From positions 17,906,368-17,970,367 of the forward strand of contig NC_059481.1 of NCBI RefSeq assembly GCF_018139145.2: 64,000 nucleotides of DNA, read 5' to 3'. The notes under the pieces were generated by a model. It saw only the letters and a program-made list of their open reading frames with translations. It was not told the DNA's origin and searched no databases. Position numbers and translations under genes: made by a program. Positions 1 through 12,189 of the stretch are shown here, piece after piece. How positions within the stretch are numbered: the first letter of the stretch is position 1; every line of letters starts with the position of its first letter. Source of the stretch: Gymnogyps californianus (lineage: Eukaryota; Chordata; Aves; Accipitriformes; Cathartidae).

Positions 1-2132
1 AAGGTTGGGATATCTCTGGTTCTTGTCTTCTTTATGGTTAAAAAGATCTCTTTCCTTCAGATGTGGAGGGATGGTGATGCTGTGAATGTCATCCTGCTTA
101 TGATGGAAAGGGGGAATGGTTTTCATTGTTTCCCAAAGGTGCTCTAACTGGATTTGTCTCATTTCCTCTGCAAGTTCGTTCCACAGCTGCATCTCTTCAG
201 CCATGAGACTTTGTCTCTGGCTTTTGCACTTTTTGTTCTGGACTTTGTGATCTGCACTGCCATGGAGAAAGTAAGTATAACTGTCCAGCCAGTGCACAGA
301 TGGAGAGGAGGTTTGCAGTGTACCAGGCACGGTACTAATTACTCTGAAGATTAGCTCTGAGGACTTCAATTAGGAAGAGAGGCAGACTAAGAGCATGTGG
401 AATTCATGGACTGGTTTGTTGTGGATGAAGTCAAGCAAAGGAGCAAGTCACAAGGGAGTCCTTGCTTTCGGTTTATATTTGCCTGGAGATACTGTGTCTG
501 AATCATGGACACTGTATACAGCTCCAATATAGACACATCTGGGGATTGCAGGTGCCTTTTCTCTAAGTTATTGAAGTTGTGTCATTTCTATTCCTTTGTT
601 TTTAATATACCTTTCTTGTGCAAGATTCATTATTCTGGCTTCTATACCTAAATCCTGCTCCCTGAAGAGGTGGGAAATCTCATTTCCAGGAATTGGTGGC
701 TGTCTCAGTAAACTCTTAAGAGCTCACCAAGATTACGATGACTTTCTGCCCCCACCTCCTCCCTTTCATTCCCTTTTACTCAAGCCTACATTCAGGCAGA
801 CAGGGTGCTCACGTAGAGCCTTCAGCAGAGGATGGGGCACAGACATTCAGCTGCAACCCCCTGGGACCTACACTGGTCTTCGTTGTGGATGCAGTTTACA
901 TCTTTCCCCTTTGTGGCTTCAGCACTCTTCCCTGCTCTCATGAACCAGTTCCTTCTGATTTGCATCTGTGTAGGGGCAGCTAAACTGGTTTCACAGAGTT
1001 GCTTATTAAAAACTACCTCCGCTGTGCTCCCTTTCCTTCTGCTGCCACCCGTTTGCCCATGTTTGAGTACAAGGGTGATTGCACCTTCCCTGCTCTCCAA
1101 GCCCTGGCTCCGGCAGTCCATCCCCAGCTGACCCTGTCCCATCGCCATGCTGCCTGGCCCCACCCCGTAGCTGGTTGCTAGTACTTGGCAGCACACCTTG
1201 TTCTGAGAGGTGTTTTGGTTACTGATGGGTGAGTGACTTGATTTAGAGTTTGGTTTGGATAAGCTCCCATAAATTGTAACGCTTGACTGTAGGTTATCCA
1301 AACTATCTGGGCCTCTTGAGACTCTAAATTGGCCTGGAAGATCCAGGCTGCTTTCTGAGATTTTGGCACTTCCTGATGCTAGAGAAGCTGCAAATAGCAT
1401 AGTAACAGGCTCTTGCATGAGAGGTCAGCATTTCTGCTTCTTGTTTCAGCTGGATCCTGCAAAGTGAGCGAGCAAGCAAACAAGCCCGTTAGACCCAGCT
1501 ACTCAGCCAGGTGGGAGCGTGAGGGGGCTGTAAGTTGCTCTCTGGTTCCTTATGCTCGAGATGTACGTTGCCAGGACCTGTAGGTTGGCACTTGATAGAG
1601 GGGGCTGGAGAGACCGTCTGTTGGCACAAAACTGGATTTGGCACCTCAGTGCACTAGTCCAGGGGTAAGTCTGGGTGGAGGAGGGATGCTGCACCACAAA
1701 AAATGGTCAATGGAGCTGGCTTTGTTCAGAAAAAAACCCAATAGATGAAGCTGTGACTGTCAGATTAAAGTGTGTATTTTTGCTTGCAATACAACCCCTC
1801 ATAACTGTGTATGTATGAACATCTATAGTGTCACAGATAATGCAATAACCTGTCTGTAGGGAGAGTAGGAGATTTGGATGTGAGCAGACTGAGCAGTCCC
1901 TTGGCAGAGCCTCACAGGTTCCAGCATGCAGCAGTTCAGTGACTTTCAAGCCAAAAATCTTGTCCAGATCATTGTATTTAACAGCCACCGATGAACCTAT
2001 CCTCCCAGACTTTGTCTATACAGTTTTTAAACACATTAACACTGCTGATTTATAATTATTAAGGCAGGAAGATTGATGTGGAGAGAGAGAAAATCCAGTC
2101 TTTTACAAATCTCTGTAAAGATCCAGCTGTTT

Positions 2133-2148
2133 AAAAAAAAAAAAAAAA
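2133..2148. repeat. Poly(A) run (A16)
   Basis: A homopolymer of about 16 A. No SINE, LINE or processed-pseudogene body recognisable to me lies directly upstream, so it is called a simple repeat and not a retroposon tail. Confidence 0.85.
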
Positions 2149-4380
2149 GTGGTCAAAGATTTGGGTAGGTTCTTCTGTAGAATAAACCACTTATTCCTAT
2201 AACTGCAGTTGTGGATGGATTCCCTGCAGAGGTTGGGGATGGGATAGGTACCTGCACTGCCAAGTCTGTGAGACAAAGAAAGCAGGCCTCTGACCTGATG
2301 ATGTCATTTATTTTCACTCACCTTTGAATCCATTTTTCTTAGCCCAAAAGCGCTGGATAAACACAATCATTTTGCCAAACATGGACGTAAAATGGGAGGC
2401 GGGGGGGAAAAAACCTACCCCAAACCTTACATTCCCGTTACATTATAGCATGTTCTTCAGAGTAATTTGCAATGTCCTGGTGTTTTTGCTTTATGTGCTG
2501 CAACCCTCTCTCTCTCCAGCTTTATTCTGGTGCGCAGCCCTTCCTGCCCACATGGTATTACGCTTCATGCAGACGTCATGAAGATATTGCTAAATCACAG
2601 CTGTCTTGCCAAACAACTGGCTCTTCCTCTTGCCAATTTTGTTCAGCCTCTGAAAAGCTACAGGACTTGTGCTGGGCCTCATTCAAACTTAAATGATGTG
2701 CTCAGTTACAGACACAAAATAAAATGCAGGACACTAACAAAGCAGTTAGGTTTTGATTAATTCTGTTGAAGGGTTAATGGGATTCTTTTTTTTTTTTTCC
2801 TCCCCCCGCCAAGGGGCAAAAAAAGACAGAGTGAGAGACCCAAGTGGACACAACTAGAACAAAGCCCTGTTTATGATTAGTATGGCTGAAAATATCCATG
2901 TTAGGCCAGGTGCAGATGGCTAATTCCCCCAGTCTACAAGCCAATTTAAACCTTAATTCCTGAGATAGACCGCTTTTCCCAACATTAATGGGAACCAGCT
3001 GCCTCCTATTAATAATATGGATGATTACAAGAAAAAAGAAGTGGGGGAGGGAGTAGTGAAGTTAGAGAAGATATTATTTTCCAGACTGTTGGCTGTGTCC
3101 TGCTGAGGACAATATGGAAAGCTATGGAATATGAGTCTTGAAAAATCTGTCAAGTTAAATACGCACGGTGTGCTTGCTCAGAAGAAGGATCGAGTTATCT
3201 GTGTACTTCTGTGTTTCGGTGACAAGGTTATTTAAGGGATAGCAATTGCATTTATTTAGTTATTTGCTGGTGCTTTGCTTTTGCCTTCCCTCCGCTGGCA
3301 CTGGATGGTTTTGGTTAGCTTCCTAGGAGGGAAGCCCATTGCCTTTGGTACATTGAGGCTAGCCATTCCCACTGAAGCCTGATTTCATGTGAGATTGTAG
3401 AGTACATCAAAGCAGAAGAACAAACGATCTGAAGTGTTCTCCTGAGACCTTGACTTGCTGGTTCAAGAAATTTGTTCGGGCTTCCATTATCGTTGTGCCA
3501 GTGTGAGATGAAGTGTGAAGATGTGGCAATTCGTGGCATGTAATACCAGTGTGTCTCAGGACTGTTTTTTTTTCTGTGTTCTATATGATTGTTTTCGTTT
3601 GGTTGTTTTGGGGAATCTGAGTAGAATTTATTTTAAAAAATAAACTCCACAATATACTTATTTTACTTGTTTGGAAAGCGAGAGGAAAAGGCCCATGGTA
3701 TCAGTTATCTTGGCTATGTTCCTTGTTGCCTGTGTAGACATGATTCTTAACACATGGATTATTTCTTTGAGATCGACGAATAAAGGAGACTTGTTACAAA
3801 TGTCTCTCTTGCCTCTGCAGGAGATGGGTAGGAGCCAATGCCCTTTTCCCAGTTATTCTGCTAGGATTTTGTGGGATTCTTGGAGACATTTAGCTCATGC
3901 GGGCTGCCTTTCTTCTTAATCCCTTTGATGATGGTCTCTGGACACGTGGAGGAAAATCCAGCTCGTGGCATTGTAATTCCTGCTGGAGGGTTTGCAAGGG
4001 GCATTTTTGTGTACCTGAAGAGATGGATAGATGGAGCAAGCTGGGATTCCCCTCTACCCAGCCTGAGGGTACCAAAGGGCATGATGCCTTCCCAGACCAT
4101 GTGGACCTTGTACATACCTCTTCCAAATGGACAATCTGCAAGGGACCCTTATAGCCTTTCCTGCTCCTCACTCATTTGTAAGAGGAAGTGGGGGAGAAAC
4201 ATGGACTGGGACTTTGATTCTTTAATACCCTGATCACTTGGCATTATAACAGGGAGCCAGGAACCATGGTTCTTGGGAACAATTTCCCTCACTTTGCCTC
4301 TGTCCCTTGCTAGGTTACAGAAAGAGCCCTTTTCTAAGTCAGGAGCAAAGTATTTTCTAGATCACAAACTCTATGAGAAG

Positions 4381-4401
4381 AAAAAAAAAAAAATTTTTTT
4401 T
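4381..4401. repeat. A13-T8 tract
   Basis: Thirteen A are followed directly by eight T, giving a self-complementary A/T core of 16 bp. Such tracts stiffen DNA and disfavour nucleosomes. No gene feature is associated with it here. Confidence 0.8.
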
Positions 4402-7400
4402 ACTTTCTAGCTAGGCCATGAAACTAAGGACATTCCAGCAATGTAGTCCAGTGGCAACACTTTGTTTTCATTCACATGTCTTAGTAGCCCAGCCCTTACA
4501 TGGGTCACCAGAGCATCTCTCTGGGTTATGTACTGTAAAGAAGAAAACCTCCACTGCCCATAGCCAAACTTCAGAGCAGTATTTAAAGCAGTCATAGCAG
4601 AGGTAATGGGAGAGAGATTATTGATTTTATGTATGTAAATAGAGCATAGTTGAGTTGACAATGTCTCTTTAAATAATTGAAAAAATCAGCCTCAGCTGAC
4701 AGTAGCTCACTAGGTAATGAGGCTGCTTGTGGGAGAACGTGAATAATTAGAGAGTGGGGATACTTGCTCCGTGGAATTGACCCTTGGGGGCTCAGAGAAA
4801 GCAGGATTTGTGGCTGCTCTGAAATGCCAGTGGTCTGGTCCAGCATTCCTCTTGTCAATATGAAACTTGTGTTTTTATTGGAAACACGTGTCAAGAAAAC
4901 TCAGCGTTTGAGGCAGCTGCTGAAAGAAGGTAGGCAAGTCCAGAGACAGCCAACCTGTTTTTTCTGTTTGTTGCCAAAAATATCATGCCACTGTTGCCCA
5001 TCATGCTCAAATGGAAGGACAGATGGTAAGCACCTTCATAATAAAGAAATTGTTGCTATACAGGTATGAACAGATAGAAAAATATCTTACACTACTGATT
5101 CTGACACTATTCCCTCCTTAATGATGCTATTCCCACACAGAAAATTAGAGAAGTCAGAGTGACCATGGCATCTTGCTATACCTTGATGATGCCTAGATTG
5201 AGAGTTTATATTACAGTACTTCCCTGAAGAAAAGCTGTTGCAGCAAGCCAGTCCTTATCTTTCCTGGACAGGCAGAGAAGCATTCAGGGAAGACCTGCCA
5301 GTCACATGTAATACTTTACTCCCTATGGGCTGCCAAAACACTTTGAAAACTTTGTAAATTATGAATCTTGGAACCATTACCTGCATTATAGAAAACTCAA
5401 AGTAGAGAGGTGAGAGTCCTAGTATCTGGTGTTTACATAAATAAGTCTTTAGGTTTGTTAGTTTCCTTTTTCCTGATTTAAAATATTTTGTTGGGCTGAT
5501 GTTAAACATCTGCCTCTTTCTCTGCTCTCCTCCTTATCCCACCTCCTGAGATGGTTTTATTTCATGGGTGAATTAAATGGTTTGGGGAGCTAAAGAACCC
5601 AATTTGTAATGTGCTTTAGGGGCTTTCAGAATGAAAGGCAGAGATTGAAGTAGAGTATTTAGTTATTAGTGTCTCCATATTTCTTTCCCTTGATCTACCT
5701 GTCCCATTGTGTTGTCAGATCTTCACAGTTGAGATTTGAGACAATAATGGTGAAAGCTGGAACATGTGAGCCCTATTTAGGCCCAGCACCATCATATTTC
5801 TGGACTGAATCTAAGGCTAATTGAAAAGGCAAGCGGATATCTCTGGCAAAAGAAAGCATGGCTGTCATAGCCTTTACCAAGTTCAGTTTAACACAGTAGA
5901 ATGTGCTCTGGCATCTTTGTTTGGTTTCCATTTGAAATATAAAATTAAAGACATATTTCCTCGTTGTAGGTTTTAAGGATGATTTACAAACCAAAAAAAG
6001 AACTCTACAGCACTCCAAGGTCTGGCCCTTGTGATGCCAGGAAACAAGTCTCCACTTGTCTTAATAGCATCTCCGCAACAGTTTGCGCAAGCGTGCTTGC
6101 ATACCACCTTATGGGCAGCTTGTATAGTTGTCACTATTCCTCACTGCACCTGTGATCTCTTCTTATGTATTTCCTATTGCTCTTGAATAGTTCAGGAAAT
6201 AGAAACTGTTTGCATCCCAGTTACAAAGGATTAGAGCTGAGTGTTGGACTGGAGGCCCACAGAGGCGGGATGAGAAGATTTTCCTTGAGCCTCATTTCTT
6301 CACTGCCGCCACAAGCACAAGTAGCTTTGATACATGCTCTTTGGAAGGTCAAAATGTCCCAAAACTTTCAGGCAAAATTCAATCGATTTCCATCTTCTGA
6401 GATCTTTTTCAATCATCACTGTTATTTCAGACATATTTCTTTCAGTGAGTATCCATTTCCAGTTTAGAAATTGCAGAGGACTTTTTTTATAGTCGATACT
6501 CCTTTTTGTTAGTTTGAACCACCATGTGATGATTGTCATGTGCAGTTTATGGGAAAGTTTTGCCCTCAGTAATAGTTTTACCAAAAAGAATTTCCCTTAT
6601 TGATTAATTGCACAAGCTTAATTGATTCTTTAATGGAATGTCAAAAATAGATACCCATTCTAGAAATCTAAATCCACTTGTTGTGGTCTTTGAGCCCTTT
6701 GGTTTTATTTGTGTCTGATGCATTTTAGTGTCCTTATTGCTTACTGAGCAAAGACTCTGCTATGAATTAGGCACATTTTGGGAAAAGTTATTACAAAATA
6801 AAAAATTCTGGAGATCCTCAAATTGAAGAAAGAGGATCTGATAGCAGGCAGACTGAGCTCTGGATGGCTCCTTTTGAAGACCTCATCTATCAACTAGGAA
6901 TTGGCACAGGCAGCCCTTGGATTACAGTGGAATTATAAGCACACTCTTCTCGCAGCGGTGGCACAATTGTTTTGAAACTAGGCAGATCTTCTGTGTTTAC
7001 TATTTGGCAGGTTCTGTGTTTTTGGCTGGCAGCCACGCTGAAATGTGTTTAGTTTTAATTGACAGCCATGGTCAACACTGCAGATCCCAGGTAGGTACTG
7101 CTAATCCTGACAAGGCAAGGCAGAAACAGGCAGCAGGCTTGTGTTCCAGCTGGCCAGAGACTCAGTCTTCGGGAAAGCAAAGGCCCTTTGCCTCTAGACA
7201 ATTCACTCTCAGGAATTCAACCTCCAGTCTCATACTCCACCGCAGCACCTCTTTGTGAGCAGCCCACAGCCACAGGAGCTGTAAGGTGTTGCAAGCAAAA
7301 CGATTCTGTGATCAGCTTTGATGCAATGGGAAGCCAAGCGCTAGTATCCTCGCAGGAGAGATCTTATTAGAGCAGAGAGACATCCAGAGTTGTATTTTCT

Positions 7401-7598
7401 TGGATTTGAGACTTGAAAACAAGAACAGTTACACACAGATCTGTAGTTTAAAATATGAGAGACATTCCAAAGGTGCATATGGTTAGATTTATGTAAGCTG
7501 CAGTTTGTGATGGTTTAGATTTAACCTCCTAGTCCTCGTGAGAGAGTTTCAGCCTTGCTCTCAAGAGAGTAAGAGTAACACAGAACATTTACAAAAGT

Positions 7599-7615
7599 AA
7601 AAAAAAAAAAAAAAA
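7599..7615. repeat. Poly(A) run (A17)
   Basis: A homopolymer of about 17 A in noncoding sequence. No retroposon body is recognised on its 5' side. Confidence 0.85.
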
Positions 7616-10600
7616 GAATAGCATATGCACAGACTTATGATGGCTTAGTCATGACATCTAATTAGGGACAGCAATGATCTCTGTGAACCACAAAAATGTT
7701 AGTTTCAGTTGGCATAAAATTCCACAGAATAACACTCGTGACTATCTCTCAGTCTATCTGTCTCTCTGTCTATCAGTCGCGCTCGTATGCTTTATTATTA
7801 GTGATGCATTCCTTCTCATGTTATTGTCTTCCTTATAAGATAATTTCTCAAGGAATTCTTTAACTTCCCCCTTAAGTGCCTTGCATTTCAAGTAGCTGCT
7901 TAACAGAGCTCCACGGTAAAGGGATTTGTATTTATGGAGAAAAGGTTGCACCCGGGTATCAGGACAACGTGCCTCCTATCAGCATTTAGGTCTCATCCTT
8001 ATTAACAGCTTATGCCTCTGACAGAGAAAAAGAAACAGTGTCAAGTTAGATACTACCAAAAAAGGACACTGAAGGTAGAGATTTACAGTGCCAAAGACAG
8101 CAAAGGAAATTTGGCATGTCACCTGGAAGTAAATGGGACGGTTGTTCCATCCCTGTGTTGTGGGATGCCCCCAGTGAGAAAGTAACCCAGACCCTGACAC
8201 AATCAGTGACAGCTTCAGAACATGACCTCAGTGAATCAAGGTATTCCCCAGCCGCCAGATACAATTAGTGGTGGTATCTCTGCAGAGAGACATCTTCAGA
8301 ACAGCACAGCATTTATGAATTTGGATTATTTCTGAGAGCTGTTTTTTTAATCTGGGAGAAGTCAAAGAATATCCCCCAGTTGCTCATTTTCAATGGGGCT
8401 GTGAGATCGAGGTGGAGACCTGGCTGTTCCAAACTTTCCAAAAGTCATTTCCAATAGTAGAGTAGCCCTATTTTCTCCTTCAACAGGTCTTTAAACTGTG
8501 CAGTACTCGTTCATCAGCCTCAGACTTTGATTTGGCACTGCTATGTCGTACAGATGTAGCAATCACTTTTGCAAGCCTGGAACTAATTAAAAATGGAATA
8601 TTTTAGATCAGTCATGGTGAGTGTGGCCAGATTTACAGGGAGAATACAAGGGAGCTTAAGGAGCAGAGTGATCTAGCCTTTTAAAAATGTTCTTCCTTCA
8701 ACATTGGTACATTACCTACAGGCCAATTGGGTTGGTCCTTTACAGCACTGTCTTTATGCACCCTCAGGCTGGTTAAAGTGGAGCTTTAAGGGGACACAGG
8801 CGTTTCATGGTTTGCTACTTTCCAGATGCATGGAGAATCGTCTCTAAAATCTGCCTGGCAAGACATTGCTTTTTTTATTCTCTTTTTTAAGAGGGCATGG
8901 TTGCCAAGCCTGTCCATCAGTTTAACAGGAGACAATGAGTTAAAGGCAGCAGGGAATAGAAAAATCAGGAGATCAGAACAAAAACAGGTGAGGAGACAGA
9001 AGTGACTCTAGCCCCGTAGCAACCATATGTCTGATAGCTGCACAAAATGGGGTAGGGCCATCATAGGTAATACTGTTACCTAAATCTTGGAGGTAACTGA
9101 TTTCCATGAACCTCTCCAATCCTATGAACATGGTTTGTGAGCGCCTGAAGAGAGAGCTCGCCTGCAGACAGTGCTGCAGGGTCTTTGGGGAGGAAAGATT
9201 ATCCACAGAGCAATTATATGATGGGTCACTATCATTTTCTCCTTGCTCAGCTCAACATTTTCTAGGCTTTGCTGCTTCTGGCTGCCACCTCTGCACCTGC
9301 TCCGTGCTGAGTCAAGCTTAGAAACAAAGAAAAAAAACTACGATCTCTCCCATGGTGTAGTCAGGGCTTATTATGGATCAGTGCTTTTTCCCTTTGCACC
9401 TCACCAACAGCTCGCTCTAGCTGTTACTGGCAACCGATGTGCCATGACACCAGTCACACACCATTTGCACCATTCATCACGGTCTGGTGGGGACGTCGGG
9501 TTCCTGTCACCACTGCTTTGCATCACCTGGTTGTCTCCTGGGCAGCACCCGGCTGCGAGTGCCTTGAGTCAGGTTCTCTTCACGGTGTGTGGACTCTCTA
9601 ATGGGCTATTGATTAGATCCTTGGGAAACTGCCTCCGAGCAAACAAATAAATGACCTAGATGCCTTAAATGTTGCTGCTACTGGAGAACAGAAAGCTTAC
9701 CTGTAGGTTGTCATTCAGATGTGATATTCCTTGTATGATGCTCAGATCGCAAAGCCTGTTACTGGTTCGTATATAGGAAGGTAACTTTTCAGTCCTGGTC
9801 CCCCACAAAAGTTTGTGATTTGCAAACCCCGAGATAAACAGGTAATTTAGTATCATATAGCAATTTTTTTTTTTCCTTTTAATCCCAAAAGACCTTTAAT
9901 ATTAATTTGTAGACAAACTGGTAAAGTGTTGAATGGATGTGGAGGCACTATGGTGGGGAGGTGGTTGGGGGGTGTCTCCAGCCATTTGAACCCAGCTTTT
10001 CACTCCAAGGGATGCACTGTCACCAGAAGGCCCTATGTGGTTCTGCTCAGGGTATCCAGCAAATGCCTCAGTTTATCAGCCCACCTTAAAGAAAAATAAA
10101 TAACAAATCAGCTTTTCTTAAACATGGCATGGCTTGCAGTCTCTGCAAGGGGTTCTTTGCAGCATGGCTTATATTACCATTAAAATGATTTAACTGGAAC
10201 CTCTGTTCAGCAGCATTGTAGGTGACATGTTCCCTAGCTGCGGTGTATCCAAACAGATTGTTGCAAGGCCTTGAATAAACATTTTGTAAGTCTAGCTCTG
10301 AAGCAATTTACATCAAGCAGCGTTTATTTCATGGGTGCCGACTAGTTCTTGTGTATTCCTGACAGAGGAGGCAATGTTTTCTGTCAAATCTGGTGGATTT
10401 AAACAGAATACCTGTTAATAATGTGGCAGGAACCTGACTGAATGCAATATTTATGGCTCATGCATATGAAAGTCTCACAGATAGTTTGCTTATAAAAAGC
10501 GTATGAATTCTGTGGTTAATGTTTGCAATAAGTAAGAGAACAAGAATAATTTTAAACATTTTTCTCACAGGCATACCTACCCACACACTTTCATTCCTCT

Positions 10601-11132
10601 TGTAATATGAAGGATTGATGCTTTTCTCAGAATAGGCTGAATGCAGAGCTCATCAAAGCTGGTCCATCCATTGATGTCAAGCGGTTTAGTGCAAGGGTCA
10701 ATACAATGTAGTAAAGAATTAGACTAAAGCATTCAAAATCTAGCAAAAGGAGCAAATTCCTAGGGCCCTTAAATTTTTCTTGCATGTTACTATGGTGAAA
10801 TCTCAAGTTCATCCATTGATTTTGAGTTTAAACTGTGCTGAAATGGAGCATACCCAGGTCTTGGCCGGCACGGCAGTCGTTAGGCGGTGAGTTGTGTGCT
10901 AAGCACCCTAAAACTGAACCTCGTCCAAACCCCAAGTCTGCAGAATGGAGATGGAAATTTCGTGAAGCAAGGCTTCAGTTTGAGTATTCTTGCTCCTTTT
11001 TCTTTGACAAAAATTAGCAGAGTTCTAAAAACAGCTTCTGACGCTCAATTCTACTGGCACAGCCGCTATTGATCATGTCCAGAAAGAGGAATGGAAAGAC
11101 ACAACAGAATTGGCAATGATCCCGAGCCGTGG

Positions 11133-11160
11133 AGTTTGGATCTAAACCCCGATCCAAACT
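11133..11160. repeat. Perfect 10-bp inverted repeat with 8-nt loop
   Basis: The arms AGTTTGGATC (11,133-11,142) and GATCCAAACT (11,151-11,160) are exact reverse complements separated by TAAACCCC. A hairpin could form, but nothing nearby shows that it is transcribed. It may be a chance palindrome or a paired protein-binding site. Confidence 0.8.
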
Positions 11161-11469
11161 TTACTAAAGAACAGGAGGTTTCTTTGTATCTGGAGGTTTG
11201 ATTTAATCTCTTGTACATGTATGGAAAATCCATAGTGCTGGAGTACGGCTTTTTCTCAATGGATAAGATCTATCGGATCTTGTGGTCTGTGGTGACCGGC
11301 TCGGTGAGGAAACTTTTAACCTGGGAAGAGAGTGGCCTAAGCAGCATCAGCAGCATCTGCAAGGGAGAGGGGTCTCCAGCCATGGGAAGCAGGAAGGCAA
11401 AGAATATTCCCAGCGTTCCCAAACACAGCCCAGCTTGAACGTTTCATCTAGCTTTTTTCCAGAACAGTC

Positions 11470-11494
11470 TTTTTTTTTTTTTTTTTTTTTTTTT
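11470..11494. repeat. Poly(T) run (T25)
   Basis: An uninterrupted run of 25 T, the longest homopolymer I noticed in the window. Read on the minus strand it is a 25-A tract. The sequence that would form the body of a minus-strand retroposon (above 11,494) is not recognisable as a SINE, CR1 or pseudogene. Confidence 0.9.
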
Positions 11495-11636
11495 GTTTGG
11501 TCAGCTGGAGCAGATATAGTACTTAAAAGCTGATTCACAAATTGTCTCATGATTAGGCTGGAAAGTTTAGTCAGCATGAAGATTTTGGTCACATTGTGAT
11601 TAATACTTGCCCAATTTCTGCAGTTTGTTTTTTTTT

Positions 11637-11660
11637 TTTAATGAGTTGCAACTCATTAAA
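11637..11660. repeat. Perfect 24-bp palindrome
   Basis: The half-site TTTAATGAGTTG is followed immediately by its exact reverse complement with no spacer, so both strands read identically over 24 bp. It abuts a T-run on the left. The core contains GAGTTGCAACTC. A perfect palindrome of this length has a random expectation well below one per window (about 64,000 x 4^-12). Function is unknown; a dimeric factor site or a short cruciform are possible. Confidence 0.9.
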
Positions 11661-12172
11661 CTCATTGTTTTCAACCAGATGTTTGCACCTGGAAGTGCAT
11701 TTATTATCATTTACTATTTGTTGGGTTTTAGTTTTAAGCTCTGCTGTCTCTCCAGTCAAGAAACAGAAATATTAGCATGCAATTGAGCCAACTAGTATAA
11801 ACATTATTATTAAAATCAACTAACAAGATATCATACCGTACATTTTGCAAAAAGACAACAGATCGGCAATCGCTTGTCCAAACTGTATGGTGAATATGTT
11901 CCAGTACTGAGTGGTTTAGCAGAAAACAGAAGAGAAAAGACCACAAATAAAATCAATATTATTATAAATATTATTTGCCACAACTAATTTGAAAAGCTCC
12001 GTTCTCATCCAAAACATTTGTTTTAAATTATATGCTGACATATTCTGGAAATAACTATGATAGACTATTTTTAAATTAGTAGTACACAAAGGAGTTGCTT
12101 CTTTACGTCCTTTTTTACATCAACAGTTTCTGGTTTCTGACGTGCTAAAATAGACTTGGATGAGGATTTTTA

Positions 12173-12189
12173 TGTGTGTGTGTGTGTGT
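12173..12189. repeat. (TG)n microsatellite
   Basis: About eight TG units grade into TATGTATGCATG. This is a short, potentially polymorphic dinucleotide repeat with Z-DNA potential. Confidence 0.85.

Larger units (their letters stand above)
1..11469. other. Noncoding stretch, no recognisable gene
   Basis: I see no exon, RNA gene or named transposable element here. ORFs are short and overlap on both strands. The longest, 198 codons on the minus strand at 822-1418, has no family signature and is matched by open frames on the opposite strand. Homopolymer runs occur at 2133-2148 (A16), 4381-4401 (A13 followed by T8) and 7599-7615 (A17). CpG is rare throughout. The stretch is probably intergenic or deep intronic, but very diverged repeats and conserved noncoding elements cannot be excluded by eye. 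Confidence 0.6.

Noticed and set aside
3871..4233. Overlapping ORFs of 80-120 codons on both strands at 3.9-4.2 kb
   Set aside because: Open in several frames at once, which points to low stop density. No recognised motif and no flanking splice pattern.
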